Source of the DNA: Flavobacterium branchiophilum NBRC 15030 = ATCC 35035
GTDB taxonomy: Bacteria; Bacteroidota; Bacteroidia; Flavobacteriales; Flavobacteriaceae
Assembly: GCF_002217205.1 (NCBI RefSeq)
Contig: NZ_MUGT01000007.1
Span: 1 to 64,000 of the forward strand
DNA: 64,000 bases
Direction: 5' to 3'
Made by a program: the position numbers and the translations under genes
Part shown: in pieces, positions 43,269-53,559 of the stretch
How positions within the stretch are numbered: the stretch's first letter is position 1
Layout of the letters: every line of letters begins with the position of its first letter
The notes under the pieces: generated by a model
Seen by the model: only the letters and a program-made list of their open reading frames with translations
Database searches by the model: none
Told to the model about the DNA's origin: nothing

Positions 43269-45722
43269 ATGTCAGATAATAAAATATTTACAATTGACAA
43301 TATGTCATTAAACGAAATTGATTCAGATTCAGAATTGATTCCTCTACTATCAAAAGAAGACGAAGAAGAAATGAACAATGAAATTTTGCCAGAAACGCTA
43401 CCCATATTGCCTTTGAGAAACACCGTTTTGTTTCCAGGTGTTGTAATTCCAATTTCGGCGGGAAGAGATAAATCCATCAAATTATTGAATGATGCCAATG
43501 CTGCTGGAAAAATTATTGGAGTTGTAGCACAAAAAGACGAAGCAGAGGAAAACCCAACAGAAGATGGAGTACACAAAATGGGTACTGTTGCTCGAATATT
43601 AAGAGTTTTGAAAATGCCCGACGGCAATATCACAGTTATTTTGCAAGGAACTAAACGATTTAAAATTGTTGATTTTATACAAGAAGATCCTTATTTTGTA
43701 GCTAATATTCAATCGATTAATGAAAAAAGACCTGTAAAATCTGATTCAGAGTTTAATGCTATAATCGATTCAATAAAAGAATTGGCCATTCAAATAATAA
43801 ATGATAATCCCAATATTCCGTCTGAAGCCACTTTTGCAATAAAAAATATTGAAAGTAAGCCTTTTTTAATTAATTTCATATCTTCAAATATGAATTTGGA
43901 TGTTAAAGACAAACAAGTTCTTTTGAGTATTTTGAATTTAAAAGAAAGGGCATTAGAAACGTTGAAGTTTATGAATTTAGAATTGCAAAAATTGCAATTA
44001 AAAAACAATATTCAATCAAAAGTACGATTTGATTTAGACCAACAACAAAGAGAATATTTCTTACATCAACAAATGAAAACCATTCAGGAAGAATTGGGTG
44101 GGGTATCGCATGAAGACGAGATAGAAGAAATGAAAACCAAGGCTAAAGCCAAACAATGGGACGAGAAAACTCAAAAACACTTTGAAAAAGAACTTTCAAA
44201 AATGATTCGATCCAATCCACAATCGCCAGATTATGGAATTCAGCGAAATTATTTAGAATTGTTTTTGGATTTGCCATGGGGGCATTATTCAAAAGATAAT
44301 TTTGATCTTAAAAGAGCACAGAAAATCTTGGATAAAGATCATTTTGGATTAGACGAAGTTAAAAAACGGATGATAGAACATTTGGCAGTATTGAAACTTC
44401 GCAACGATATGAAATCGCCTATCTTGTGTTTAACAGGCCCTCCGGGAGTGGGAAAAACATCAATTGGACGTTCGGTTGCAGAAGCATTAGGTAGAGAATA
44501 TGTAAGAATATCATTAGGAGGTTTGAGAGACGAAGCGGAAATACGTGGTCATAGAAAAACGTATATTGGGGCTTTGCCGGGTAGAATTATCCAAAGTTTG
44601 AAAAAAGCGGGAACATCAAACCCAGTATTTGTTTTGGATGAAATAGATAAATTATCTAATAGCCATAACGGCGATCCGTCTTCGGCATTATTGGAAGTGC
44701 TTGATCCTGAGCAAAATAATTCTTTTTATGACAATTTTTTAGAATTAGGTTATGATTTATCAAAAATCATGTTTATTGCTACTTCAAACACAATGTCCAC
44801 CATTCAGCCTGCATTGGTCGATAGAATGGAAGTCATTAAAATGTCTGGATATACTATTGAAGAAAAAATTGAAATTGCCAAACAGCATTTGTTTCCAAAA
44901 CAATTGGAAGCACATGGGTTAAATGCTAAACACTTGAGTATTGGCAAAAAACAGTTTGAAAAAATAATTGAAGGATATACCAGAGAGTCTGGTGTAAGAG
45001 GCCTTGAAAATAAAATTGCACAAGTAGTTAGAAATGCTGCAAAATGTGTTGCCATGGAAGAGGAATATAATAAAAAGCTAACAGATGAAGATATTGTTAC
45101 TATATTAGGTGTTCCAAGATTAGAGCGAGACAAAGCAGAAAACAATGAGGTTGCGGGTGTAGTTACAGGCTTGGCTTGGACATCTGTTGGTGGTGATATA
45201 TTGTTTATAGAATCATTAATTTCTGCTGGAAAAGGCAGCTTATCTATAACCGGAAACCTTGGTAATGTCATGAAAGAATCAGCAACAATTGCCTTGGAAT
45301 ATATCAAATCTAATGCTGAAATACTTGGCATCAACCCTGATTTGCCATCGAAATATAATATTCATTTGCATGTTCCAGAAGGGGCAACTCCAAAAGATGG
45401 GCCAAGTGCAGGTATTGCCATGCTTACTTCGTTGGTGTCGTTGTTTACTCAAAAAAGAGTTAAAAAAAGCCTTGCTATGACGGGTGAAATTACACTTAGA
45501 GGCAAAGTATTGCCTGTTGGTGGTATTAAAGAAAAAATCTTGGCTGCAAAAAGAGCCAATATCAAAGAAATTATTTTATGTTATGAAAATAAATCAGATG
45601 TAGCTGAAATTAAACCTGAATATATTGATGGTTTAACGTTTCATTATGTAAAAGAAATGCACGAAGTAATTGCAATAGCAATTACCAATCAAAAAGTTAA
45701 AAATTTTAAGGAATTAATGTAG
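43269..45722 (+). CDS. lon: ATP-dependent protease Lon
   Basis: An 817-residue LonA-type protease. The N-terminal substrate-binding LON domain starts about residue 40 ([16 protein letters not shown]). The AAA+ domain has Walker [12 protein letters not shown] (about 393-403) and Walker [10 protein letters not shown]. The protease domain carries the catalytic Ser in DGPSAGIAM and Lys in [13 protein letters not shown]. It degrades misfolded and regulatory proteins. Monocistronic, with its own terminator. Confidence 0.97.
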   Translation: MSDNKIFTIDNMSLNEIDSDSELIPLLSKEDEEEMNNEILPETLPILPLRNTVLFPGVVIPISAGRDKSIKLLNDANAAGKIIGVVAQKDEAEENPTEDGVHKMGTVARILRVLKMPDGNITVILQGTKRFKIVDFIQEDPYFVANIQSINEKRPVKSDSEFNAIIDSIKELAIQIINDNPNIPSEATFAIKNIESKPFLINFISSNMNLDVKDKQVLLSILNLKERALETLKFMNLELQKLQLKNNIQSKVRFDLDQQQREYFLHQQMKTIQEELGGVSHEDEIEEMKTKAKAKQWDEKTQKHFEKELSKMIRSNPQSPDYGIQRNYLELFLDLPWGHYSKDNFDLKRAQKILDKDHFGLDEVKKRMIEHLAVLKLRNDMKSPILCLTGPPGVGKTSIGRSVAEALGREYVRISLGGLRDEAEIRGHRKTYIGALPGRIIQSLKKAGTSNPVFVLDEIDKLSNSHNGDPSSALLEVLDPEQNNSFYDNFLELGYDLSKIMFIATSNTMSTIQPALVDRMEVIKMSGYTIEEKIEIAKQHLFPKQLEAHGLNAKHLSIGKKQFEKIIEGYTRESGVRGLENKIAQVVRNAAKCVAMEEEYNKKLTDEDIVTILGVPRLERDKAENNEVAGVVTGLAWTSVGGDILFIESLISAGKGSLSITGNLGNVMKESATIALEYIKSNAEILGINPDLPSKYNIHLHVPEGATPKDGPSAGIAMLTSLVSLFTQKRVKKSLAMTGEITLRGKVLPVGGIKEKILAAKRANIKEIILCYENKSDVAEIKPEYIDGLTFHYVKEMHEVIAIAITNQKVKNFKELM

Positions 45723-45754
45723 TATTAATATTTTTTAAAAAATTTTATTTTATA

Positions 45755-45784
45755 AAAAAAAACTTCTTAATTGAGGTTTTTTTT
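45755..45784 (+). terminator. lon: Terminator after lon
   Basis: A-rich stem aaaaaacttc / gaggtttttt with a short ttaatt loop and a T8 tract, about 35 bases past the lon stop. The stem has one G-U pair. Confidence 0.65.
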
Positions 45785-45847
45785 GTTTTTATTTATATTG
45801 AAAATGGTACATTATTTTTTGTCAGAATAAAGTTGATTGCAGGTTTT

Positions 45848-45953
45848 GCGTGAGGGATTGCAGTGGAAATCCTTTTTTGTTTTTTCTTTAAAAACAAAAA
45901 AGATTGCAACGAAAAGCCCGACCCGTAGTTTTACGGAGGGACACGCCCACATC
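45848..45953. repeat. Flavobacterial palindromic intergenic element, copy 2
   Basis: Central hairpin ATCCTTTTTTGTTTTTTC / AAAACAAAAAAGAT (45869-45904). It is flanked by GC-richer sequence with a second small hairpin, CCGTAgttTTACGG (45923-45936). It aligns with the reverse complement of the element at 26542-26622. No gene is visible in the 515-base space between lon and gcvP other than this element and the two terminators. Confidence 0.65.
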
Positions 45954-46187
45954 ATTTATATTTTGAAAAATATTAAAATATGAAACCGATAAAAGAAGGG
46001 CCTTTTTGGTAATTTTATATTATAATATTTGAAATAAATATAGCAATATTATTTACATAACCTTAAAATAATAATAATTGCACTATATATTTGTCTAAAT
46101 TTTAAACTTTGATAAAGATGATTGATTTGAATAAATGCTTATCAAAACGACATTGATAAAAATATTATTAATTTGATTTCAATTTTA

Positions 46188-46228
46188 AAAAAAAACCTCG
46201 ATTAATTTTAATAAAATCGAGGTTTTTT
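46188..46228 (-). terminator. gcvP: Terminator of gcvP
   Basis: Long stem aaaaaacctcgatt / aatcgaggtttttt with a loop of about ten bases and flanking A and T runs, ten bases beyond the gcvP stop on the minus strand. Confidence 0.9.
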
Positions 46229-46237
46229 ATTTCAATA

Positions 46238-49081
46238 TTATTGGTATGCTTCGATAGGGACGCAGCTACAAACTAAATTTCTGTCGCCAAATGCATCGTC
46301 GGCTCTGCGAACAGTAGGCCAAAATTTGTTTTCCTTTAAATAGTCTAATGGAAAAGCGGCTTGGGTACGTGTATATGGAAAATTCCACTCGTCTGCTGTT
46401 AGCATGGCTTGTGTATGTGGTGCATTTTTCAAAACATTGTTTTTGTCTTCGATTGAAGCGTTTTCAATTTCTTGTCTGATGCTAATCATCGCTTCGCAAA
46501 AACGGTCTAGTTCGTCAAGGTTTTCGCTTTCTGTTGGTTCTATCATTAGTGTACCGGCAACAGGGAAAGAAACTGTTGGGGCATGGAAACCAAAGTCCAT
46601 CAAACGTTTGGCAATATCGGTTACTTCGATGCCTTTTTGTTTAAACGGGCGACATTCTAAAATCATTTCGTGTGCGGCCCTTCCTTGTTCACCAGAATAT
46701 AAAGTGTCGTAATGTCCGTTGAGTCTTTCTTTGATGTAATTGGCGTTTAAAATAGCCATTGTAGTTGCTTTTGAAAGCCCTTCTTCGCCAAGCATGCAAA
46801 TGTAGCCATAAGAAATCAAACACACTAAGGCAGACCCCCAAGGGGCAGCTGAAATGGCTGTAATGGCTTGAGAGCCACCTGTTTGGATAATAGGATTGCT
46901 TGGCAAAAATGGTACCAACTGTGGGGCAACACATATTGGCCCAACACCAGGTCCACCGCCACCGTGAGGGATTGCAAAGGTTTTGTGTAAATTCAAATGA
47001 CAAACATCGGCACCAATAGTAGCAGGATTGGTTAGGCCTACTTGTGCGTTCATATTGGCACCATCCATATATACTTGACCACCGTTTTCGTGTATAATTT
47101 GAGAAATTTCTTTAATTGTACTTTCAAAAACTCCGTGGGTAGAAGGATAAGTTACCATGAGGCATGATAAATTATCTTTATATAAAATGGCTTTTTCTCT
47201 TACATCTTCCACATCGATATTGCCATTTTCGAGTGTTTTGGTAACTATGATTTGCATGCCTGCCATGGCTGCCGAGGCCGGATTTGTACCGTGGGCAGAG
47301 GATGGAATTAAAGCAATATTTCGGTGGACATCGCCTCTGGCATGATGATAAGCTCTAATGACCATTAAACCTGCATATTCGCCTTGTGCACCAGAATTGG
47401 GTTGTAAGGTTGTTCCTGCAAATCCTGTAATAATGCTTAATTGTTGTTCTAATTTGCTTAACATTTCTTGGTATCCTAATGCTTGGTTTATTGGAGCAAA
47501 AGGGTGCATATTGTTCCATTGTGGGTTGCTTAATGGTAACATTTCGCTTGCGGCATTCAATTTCATTGTGCAGGATCCTAACGAAATCATAGAATGATTG
47601 AGCGATAAATCTTTTCGTTCGAGCATTTTGATATAACGCATCAATGCCGATTCTGAATGGTATTTATTGAAAACTTCGTGTTGTAAAAATGCGGATTTTC
47701 TGTTTAAATGTAATGGTATTGCTGAATTTTCATCTAAACTGTTAAGTTTTTCAACTGATTGACCTTTTGCAGATGCAAATATTTCAAGAATTTTGTTAAT
47801 GTCATTAATACTTGTAGTTTCATTAAGTGAAATAGCAATATTTTTTTCATCGATATAATAAAAATTATATGATTGTGCTTCTGTCAAAGGTTGTATGATT
47901 GATTGTTCAGCTTCTATGACAATTGTATCAAAATAAGAAGTATTTTTTTGAATATATCCCAAATTATGAAGCTCTTTAGCAAGATTATAAGCTAATGATT
48001 GAATGGTATTGGCAATATATTGCAAGCCTTTTGGCCCATGATACACAGCATACATCCCAGCCATTACAGAGAGTAAAACTTGTGCAGTACAAATATTTGA
48101 TGTAGCTTTATCTCGTTTGATGTGTTGTTCTCTGGTTTGCAGAGCCATTCTTAAGGCTCTGTTGCCATCAGCATCTATGGTGATGCCAATGATACGACCT
48201 GGCATACTGCGTTTGTATTCGTCTTTTGTTGCAAAATAGGCAGCATGAGGGCCGCCATAGCCTAATGGAATACCAAACCTTTGGGTTGTACCAACAACAA
48301 CATCGGCACCCATTTCGCCAGGAGGTGTAAGAATAGTAAGACTCAATATATCTGCTGCTACCGCCACTTTTATATCATTAGATTTGGCTTTAGATATAAA
48401 ATCGGTGTAATCATATATTTGTCCGAATTTAGCAGGGTATTGTAAAATTGCTCCAAAATAACCTGATGAAAAATCAAAATTTTCATGATTTCCAATTACA
48501 ATTTCTATACCAATAGGCGTTGCCCGTGTTTGTAAAACAGAAAGGGTTTGAGGAAAAATAGCTTCCGATACAAAAAATTTATTGACATTATTTTTTTTCT
48601 GATCTTTAGTTCTAACGTCAAACAAAAGTGCCATTGCTTCAGCAGCTGCCGTTCCTTCGTCTAACAATGAAGCATTTGCTATTTCCATTCCAGTAAGTTC
48701 TATAACCATGGTTTGAAAATTCAAAATAGCTTCCAATCTGCCTTGAGCAATTTCTGCTTGATAGGGGGTGTAAGCGGTGTACCAACCAGGGTTTTCGAAT
48801 ATGTTGCGTTGAATGACTGCTGGAACCACTGCCTGATTATAGCCTAGACCAATATATGATTTGAAAATTTTATTTTTGTTTCCCAATTCATGTATGTGGT
48901 TTGCAAATTCATATTCTGTCATGGCAGGAGCCAATTCTAGAGGTTTTTTTAAGCGAATATCGGCAGGTATAGTTTCAGAAATGAGTTGTTCTGAACTGGA
49001 AACACCAATAAATTGAAGCATTTTTTGAACATCATTTTCACTAGGGCCAATGTGTCTTAAAGCAAAAGCATCTGTTTTCAT
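46238..49081 (-). CDS. gcvP: Glycine dehydrogenase (decarboxylating), P-protein
   Basis: A 947-residue single-chain P-protein of the glycine cleavage system. It decarboxylates glycine with pyridoxal phosphate and passes the aminomethyl group to lipoyl-GcvH. The fused alpha and beta halves are both present. The PLP lysine lies in LNLHKTFAIPHGGGGPGVG in the second half, and the N-terminus FALRHIGPSENDVQKML is typical. The gcvT and gcvH genes are not adjacent. I see no glycine riboswitch in the 188 bases upstream. Confidence 0.97.
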   Translation of the reverse strand: MKTDAFALRHIGPSENDVQKMLQFIGVSSSEQLISETIPADIRLKKPLELAPAMTEYEFANHIHELGNKNKIFKSYIGLGYNQAVVPAVIQRNIFENPGWYTAYTPYQAEIAQGRLEAILNFQTMVIELTGMEIANASLLDEGTAAAEAMALLFDVRTKDQKKNNVNKFFVSEAIFPQTLSVLQTRATPIGIEIVIGNHENFDFSSGYFGAILQYPAKFGQIYDYTDFISKAKSNDIKVAVAADILSLTILTPPGEMGADVVVGTTQRFGIPLGYGGPHAAYFATKDEYKRSMPGRIIGITIDADGNRALRMALQTREQHIKRDKATSNICTAQVLLSVMAGMYAVYHGPKGLQYIANTIQSLAYNLAKELHNLGYIQKNTSYFDTIVIEAEQSIIQPLTEAQSYNFYYIDEKNIAISLNETTSINDINKILEIFASAKGQSVEKLNSLDENSAIPLHLNRKSAFLQHEVFNKYHSESALMRYIKMLERKDLSLNHSMISLGSCTMKLNAASEMLPLSNPQWNNMHPFAPINQALGYQEMLSKLEQQLSIITGFAGTTLQPNSGAQGEYAGLMVIRAYHHARGDVHRNIALIPSSAHGTNPASAAMAGMQIIVTKTLENGNIDVEDVREKAILYKDNLSCLMVTYPSTHGVFESTIKEISQIIHENGGQVYMDGANMNAQVGLTNPATIGADVCHLNLHKTFAIPHGGGGPGVGPICVAPQLVPFLPSNPIIQTGGSQAITAISAAPWGSALVCLISYGYICMLGEEGLSKATTMAILNANYIKERLNGHYDTLYSGEQGRAAHEMILECRPFKQKGIEVTDIAKRLMDFGFHAPTVSFPVAGTLMIEPTESENLDELDRFCEAMISIRQEIENASIEDKNNVLKNAPHTQAMLTADEWNFPYTRTQAAFPLDYLKENKFWPTVRRADDAFGDRNLVCSCVPIEAYQ

Positions 49082-49231
49082 GTGTAGTTATAGTTATGTT
49101 TTTTAAATCATGTTGCTAATATTCAACAGGTTTAAAAATTGATGGTATAATTTTGAAAAGGCAAAATTAAATATTAATTGGCTAATAATGATTGTTTTTT
49201 TAATGTATTTTTTAATAATTTATCAACTATT

Positions 49232-49265
49232 TTGAATAATTTAGGAAATCGTTTTGTTAATTTTG
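49232..49265 (+). promoter_or_regulatory. Putative promoter abutting the UbiA-like gene
   Basis: TTG at 49232-49234 and TAATTTTG at 49258-49265 with 23 bases between. The start codon is at 49270, only four bases after the -7 motif, so a transcript would be leaderless or nearly so. Confidence 0.4.
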
Positions 49266-49269
49266 CAAA

Positions 49270-50037
49270 ATGAAATTGCTACATAAATGCTTTGATTTAT
49301 ACCTTTCATACAGTTTGCACATCGGATTTGAGGTGTGGTGTATGGTACAAATAACGTATTATTATTTGCATTTAAAACCAGATCTTAACTTGGCCGCAGT
49401 TGTTTTTTTGGGTACTGTTTTTGGGTATAATTTTCTGAAATATGCTGATGGCTTTATTTCAAAAAGAATGCCATGGCACAAATTCAAATGGTTTTTTGTT
49501 TTGAACGCATTAATTTTTGTAATTTTTTGTTTTTTTTACAGTCAATTAATATTTTTATTGCAAATAATATTAATTATTTTGGTCACTATGATTTTTATTT
49601 ATCCAAAAATAAGAAAAATAACCAACTTAAAATTAATTTACGTAAGCTTTTGTTTGAGTTTAGTTACGGTTTTTTTACCTTTATTACAGCATACCCACCT
49701 TCAAAGTCAAGTCTTTCTTGTGTTTTTTGAACGTTTTGTATTGATCATAACATTATTGATTCCATTTGAAATTGCCGATCTAAAAAACGACATTGATATT
49801 GTAACCATACCTAAAATTATTGGAATTCATAAAACAAAATTATTAGGTTTTTTATTGTTAATAATTGTATTTTTTATTAATATTATGTCAAATGATATTG
49901 ATTTCATTAAATTTTTTATATATATTTTAATATTTTTAAGTATTTTATTTTCAAATACGATCAAATCAAAATATTTTACAAGGTTTTGGGTAGAAAGTAT
50001 TCCTATTATTTGGTACTTAATGCTTTATTTTTTGTAA
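49270..50037 (+). CDS. UbiA-like prenyltransferase-fold membrane protein
   Basis: A 255-residue protein with about seven to eight hydrophobic helices. It keeps faint UbiA features: FGYNFLKYADG where the first Asp-rich motif sits, and EIADLKNDIDIVTIPKIIG matching the second (D-x3-D-x6-T-P-x3-G). The first motif is degenerate, so prenyl transfer activity is uncertain. Flavobacterial genomes often carry this 'UbiA-like' family of unknown role. Convergent with the next gene, with a five-base gap. Confidence 0.75.
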   Translation: MKLLHKCFDLYLSYSLHIGFEVWCMVQITYYYLHLKPDLNLAAVVFLGTVFGYNFLKYADGFISKRMPWHKFKWFFVLNALIFVIFCFFYSQLIFLLQIILIILVTMIFIYPKIRKITNLKLIYVSFCLSLVTVFLPLLQHTHLQSQVFLVFFERFVLIITLLIPFEIADLKNDIDIVTIPKIIGIHKTKLLGFLLLIIVFFINIMSNDIDFIKFFIYILIFLSILFSNTIKSKYFTRFWVESIPIIWYLMLYFL

Positions 50038-50042
50038 AAAAA

Positions 50043-50609
50043 TCATTCAATACATTTCAAATAATTTATAAAATAAGATTCAGGTTCATAGTATATGCCA
50101 TCTAAATCAGAATGTAATGTTTTTTTAAACACGATATCTTCTGTTTCCGTGGTAAATTTGATCCTCATAAATGAAATAGGTGATTGTTTTAAATCTTCCA
50201 TTGTGCCTTGTATAAACATAAAATATCCTGTAAGAATTTTTGTTGTAGTATTGGTATGATCCATCAACGAAGTACCACAATCTTCTTTGTCCATAGCTAA
50301 AAGCGTAATAATTTTTCCATTTTGAAGTTGAAAATACAATTTGGAATTTTTATCTAAACATTTTGCCTTTGTAAAATTATTATTTTTTGTAATAAATTGA
50401 ATAGACAAACTTGGTAAACCATCAGAATTGATTAAAGAAAAATATATAAACCTAGAATTTCCAGCAAATATATGTTCGTGTATCAAATATTCTTTGGTAG
50501 CTTTATAAACACCTAAACTGTCTTTTACATTGGAACTGTATTCACATTCTTTTTGTGCCAAAAGCGAATGACTTATGAAATAGATCAATAAAAATAGGAA
50601 TTTTTTCAT
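50043..50609 (-). CDS. Exported hypothetical protein
   Basis: A 188-residue protein with signal peptide (MKKFLFLLIYFISHSLLAQ) and a predicted beta-rich body (FIYFSLINSDGLPSLSIQFITK; KLYFQLQNGKIITLLAMD). No family recognised. It lies 15 bases after the methyltransferase gene on the same strand and is likely the last gene of that run. Confidence 0.7.
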   Translation of the reverse strand: MKKFLFLLIYFISHSLLAQKECEYSSNVKDSLGVYKATKEYLIHEHIFAGNSRFIYFSLINSDGLPSLSIQFITKNNNFTKAKCLDKNSKLYFQLQNGKIITLLAMDKEDCGTSLMDHTNTTTKILTGYFMFIQGTMEDLKQSPISFMRIKFTTETEDIVFKKTLHSDLDGIYYEPESYFINYLKCIE

Positions 50610-50624
50610 TTTATGTTGTTTGTT

Positions 50625-51806
50625 TTAAATTTTGGTGCAAATTAAAACTATTTTTTGATTATTCAAATTAGTAGTAAAAAAACAATAGCTATTGCCTCCA
50701 TCTTTTATTTTCCATTTCTTTTTTATTACATCTACAGATTCAGGAAAATTCCTGCAACTAACATTCATTTTTTGATTTTCAATATACTTTTTCAGCTCAT
50801 TTTTTTGATATACAAACACATTTTCCACTATAAAAATACGTCCAGGAAAGGTAATTAACTCATTTGATGTGTACAAATGACTATTTTGATGTAATTTTGG
50901 TACCTGAAATGCAGTACAAATGGCTTGGAAACCACCAGATTTCATAATAGCGGCATTGGGTTCATATATATATTTTTGTGGTAAATTATATAATGCGAAG
51001 TCTTCATTTGAATCATTATCAAAATCAAATGTAATTTCTTCATTTTTGGTTATATTGATCGTTTTAATAGTAATATTACCTTTATAATTGTTTTGAATTT
51101 CCCATAATAATTCTTTTACTTCATTATCAAGAGCCACCACATGGATATTTTTGACAAAGTGAAGTTCCTTTAATCCTGCGGTAATATCTAATAAAGTTGC
51201 AGTTTTTATAAGTATATTATTGGAAAATTTAAAATAAAAATCTAAATTTTCAGCTACATTTGGGACACAATCTTTTAATAAGAAAACTTTTCCTTTAGAT
51301 TCATGTCGCCTAGACGGATCTATATAAATCCAATCAAATTGTTGGTTTAACTGTTCTAAAATGACAGCGCTATCGCCATTATAACCTATAATATTTGTCT
51401 GATTTAAAGCTTTAAAATTATTTTTTGCTATTAAAGATAAGCTTTCATTAATTTCGCAATGTATAATATGATTTACTTTTTTTGAAAAAAAATAAGTATC
51501 AACTCCAAAACCACCGCTTAAATCAATCATACTTTTTCCAGAAACTATCCTTGATTTGTATAAAGCTGTAATTTCAGAGGAAGTTTGTTCGACGGCTATC
51601 TTTGATGGAAAAATAATATTTTGGGCATTAAAAAAGGTGGGTAATTTATGTTTTGCTTTGGTTTTTGCCGCAATTTGATTTAATATTGAGGGCCAATCTA
51701 CTTCAGGAAATGGATTTTTTTGTAATGCCAATTGGCTAACCTCTTTTCCAATATTGTTAGTAATAAAATGTTGAATATCAGGTAATAAAATTGTAGAAAT
51801 GTCCAT
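50625..51806 (-). CDS. Class I SAM-dependent methyltransferase with THUMP-like domain
   Basis: A 393-residue protein. The SAM-binding motif DLSGGFGVDTYFFSKK is near residue 95 and the following DPSRRHESKGKVFLLKDCVPN holds the active-site-like D-P-S-R-R. The C-terminal 100 residues are a THUMP-like domain found in this flavobacterial family (RNA base methyltransferase-like). The substrate is unknown and RNA is the likely target. Its start overlaps the stop of the AI-2E gene by one base, so the two are coupled. Confidence 0.82.
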   Translation of the reverse strand: MDISTILLPDIQHFITNNIGKEVSQLALQKNPFPEVDWPSILNQIAAKTKAKHKLPTFFNAQNIIFPSKIAVEQTSSEITALYKSRIVSGKSMIDLSGGFGVDTYFFSKKVNHIIHCEINESLSLIAKNNFKALNQTNIIGYNGDSAVILEQLNQQFDWIYIDPSRRHESKGKVFLLKDCVPNVAENLDFYFKFSNNILIKTATLLDITAGLKELHFVKNIHVVALDNEVKELLWEIQNNYKGNITIKTINITKNEEITFDFDNDSNEDFALYNLPQKYIYEPNAAIMKSGGFQAICTAFQVPKLHQNSHLYTSNELITFPGRIFIVENVFVYQKNELKKYIENQKMNVSCRNFPESVDVIKKKWKIKDGGNSYCFFTTNLNNQKIVLICTKI

Positions 51807-52897
51807 TATACGTTTTTTGTAAATGCAATGACTAATTTATTATTTGGCATAAATTCTTTCAAAATAACTTTCATAATAGTATAAAGTGGAATGGCAATGA
51901 TCATTCCTGCAATACCAAAAAGGGTTCCAAAAATTAAAGTGATCAAAAATATTTCTAATGGATGTGAATTCAATTTTTTTGAAAAAATCATGGGTTGTGA
52001 AACGTTATTGTCTATCATTTGAACCAAAATAAAACCAAACATCACATACAAAGTTGTAGGTAATATTTGAGTTTGAAAATCGCCTCCAATACAATTCAAC
52101 ATCGTTAATAAAGCCGCAATAACAGAGCAAATCATTGGCCCAATATAAGGAATAATATTGAGTAAAGCACACAAAAAAGCAATGATAAAGGCGTTTTCGA
52201 TATCAAATATTAATAAAACAATCAGGTATAGAACAAAAACAATGGTCAGTTGAATAATCAAACCAATCAAGTAATTACTTAAAACTTCGTTTGTTTTGTG
52301 CAACGAATTTAGGATTTTTTCTTCATGCGAATCGGGTATCAACTTCTTGATTCCAATAATAAAAAGTACTTTGTCTTTTAAAATAAAAAAAGTTATGAAT
52401 AAAATTGAGGCAAACCCCATTCCAAAATTACCTAATAAAGACAAAGTAGAATTAAGAAAATTTGGAATAAAATCTAAATTGATTTTTGATGTAATGTCAT
52501 TTTTTTTAACTATTTTATTCAAATCTACATTGTGATTTAATAAATAAATTTTTATTTTTTCTATTAAATTGACAATATTGTGTTCAATTTGATTGATATT
52601 TAACAACGATAAATTTTTACTTTGTGTTGTTATTAATGGGATGAACATCATGATGAATCCAATAAAAATTAAAAATATTACAATAATTGATGTAATAACT
52701 GCCAAATTATTTGTAAAATTTAGTTTTTTTCTTAAAAATTCAATAAAAGGGTTGAGTATTAATGCCAATATAACAGATAAGATAATGTAAAGCAAAATGG
52801 TTTGTAATTCGTATAAAAAATACAAAAAAACAGTTATTAAAATTAAATAAAGGACTGATTTTAATATGCCTTGGGCAATTATTTTTGAAGTAATCAT
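51806..52897 (-). CDS. AI-2E family transporter (PerM-like)
   Basis: A 363-residue membrane protein with about eight hydrophobic segments. It has the AI-2E/PerM signature late in the chain (CALLNIIPYIGPMICSVIAALLTM; FVLVQMIDNNVSQPMIFSKKLNSHP; IFGTLFGIAGMIIAIPLYTIMK). The family includes autoinducer-2 exporters and Na+/H+ antiporters, so the substrate is not certain. Followed four bases upstream by the DUF4159 gene in the same direction. Confidence 0.9.
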   Translation of the reverse strand: MITSKIIAQGILKSVLYLILITVFLYFLYELQTILLYIILSVILALILNPFIEFLRKKLNFTNNLAVITSIIVIFLIFIGFIMMFIPLITTQSKNLSLLNINQIEHNIVNLIEKIKIYLLNHNVDLNKIVKKNDITSKINLDFIPNFLNSTLSLLGNFGMGFASILFITFFILKDKVLFIIGIKKLIPDSHEEKILNSLHKTNEVLSNYLIGLIIQLTIVFVLYLIVLLIFDIENAFIIAFLCALLNIIPYIGPMICSVIAALLTMLNCIGGDFQTQILPTTLYVMFGFILVQMIDNNVSQPMIFSKKLNSHPLEIFLITLIFGTLFGIAGMIIAIPLYTIMKVILKEFMPNNKLVIAFTKNV

Positions 52898-52901
52898 GGT
52901 G

Positions 52902-53540
52902 TTAATTATTAAAAACGTAATGAATAATATTGGCTCCCATTTTCAAAGCTTTTTCATGAACTTCTTTTGGGTCGTTGTGCACTTCTAAATCTTCCCATCC
53001 ATCGCCTAAATCGGTTTCAAATGTATATAATAAAACCAGTCTTTTTTCTAAAAAAATACCAAAAGCTTGTGGTTTTTTTGCATCATGTTCATGAATTTTA
53101 GGAATACCATCCGAAAAAACAAATGGTTTTTGAAAAATGATATGCTGCGAAGGTAGTTCAACTAATTCATTATTTGGAAATAATTTCTTAATTTCTTTTC
53201 TAATATATACATCCATTCCATAATTATCATCAATATGTAGAAACCCTCCTGATGTTAGGTAATTTCTTAAATTTTCTATATCTGCGGTACTAAAAACGAT
53301 ATTTCCATGCCCAGTGGCATGAATAAAGGGATAGTTCATCAAATCAGGACTGTTTGGCATAACCACTGCGGGTTTGGATTTGATTTTAGTGTTCAAATTT
53401 TGATTGCAAAATCGGATCAAATTGGGCAACGACGTAGGATTTGCATACCAATCACCACCACCATTGTATTTGAGTAATGCAATGTCTTGTGCCGAAATAC
53501 TACAACTTAAAAACAACATTAGGAGTGCTATTTTTTTCAT
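52902..53540 (-). CDS. Exported DUF4159 protein
   Basis: A 212-residue protein. The ATG at 53540 gives a signal peptide (MKKIALLMLFLSCSISAQ), so it is preferred over an ATG at 53567 that would overlap rsmE. The body is DUF4159 (YNGGGDWYANPTSLPNLIRF; HATGHGNIVFSTADIENLRNYL; GGFLHIDDNYGMD), a glutamine-amidotransferase-like flavodoxin fold of unknown function common in Bacteroidota envelopes. Confidence 0.9.
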   Translation of the reverse strand: MKKIALLMLFLSCSISAQDIALLKYNGGGDWYANPTSLPNLIRFCNQNLNTKIKSKPAVVMPNSPDLMNYPFIHATGHGNIVFSTADIENLRNYLTSGGFLHIDDNYGMDVYIRKEIKKLFPNNELVELPSQHIIFQKPFVFSDGIPKIHEHDAKKPQAFGIFLEKRLVLLYTFETDLGDGWEDLEVHNDPKEVHEKALKMGANIIHYVFNN

Positions 53541-53559
53541 TATTAGATTATTATACATA

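Noticed and set aside
49082-49269. Glycine riboswitch before gcvP
   Set aside because: The leader is short and AT-rich, with no paired aptamer-like GC helices visible.
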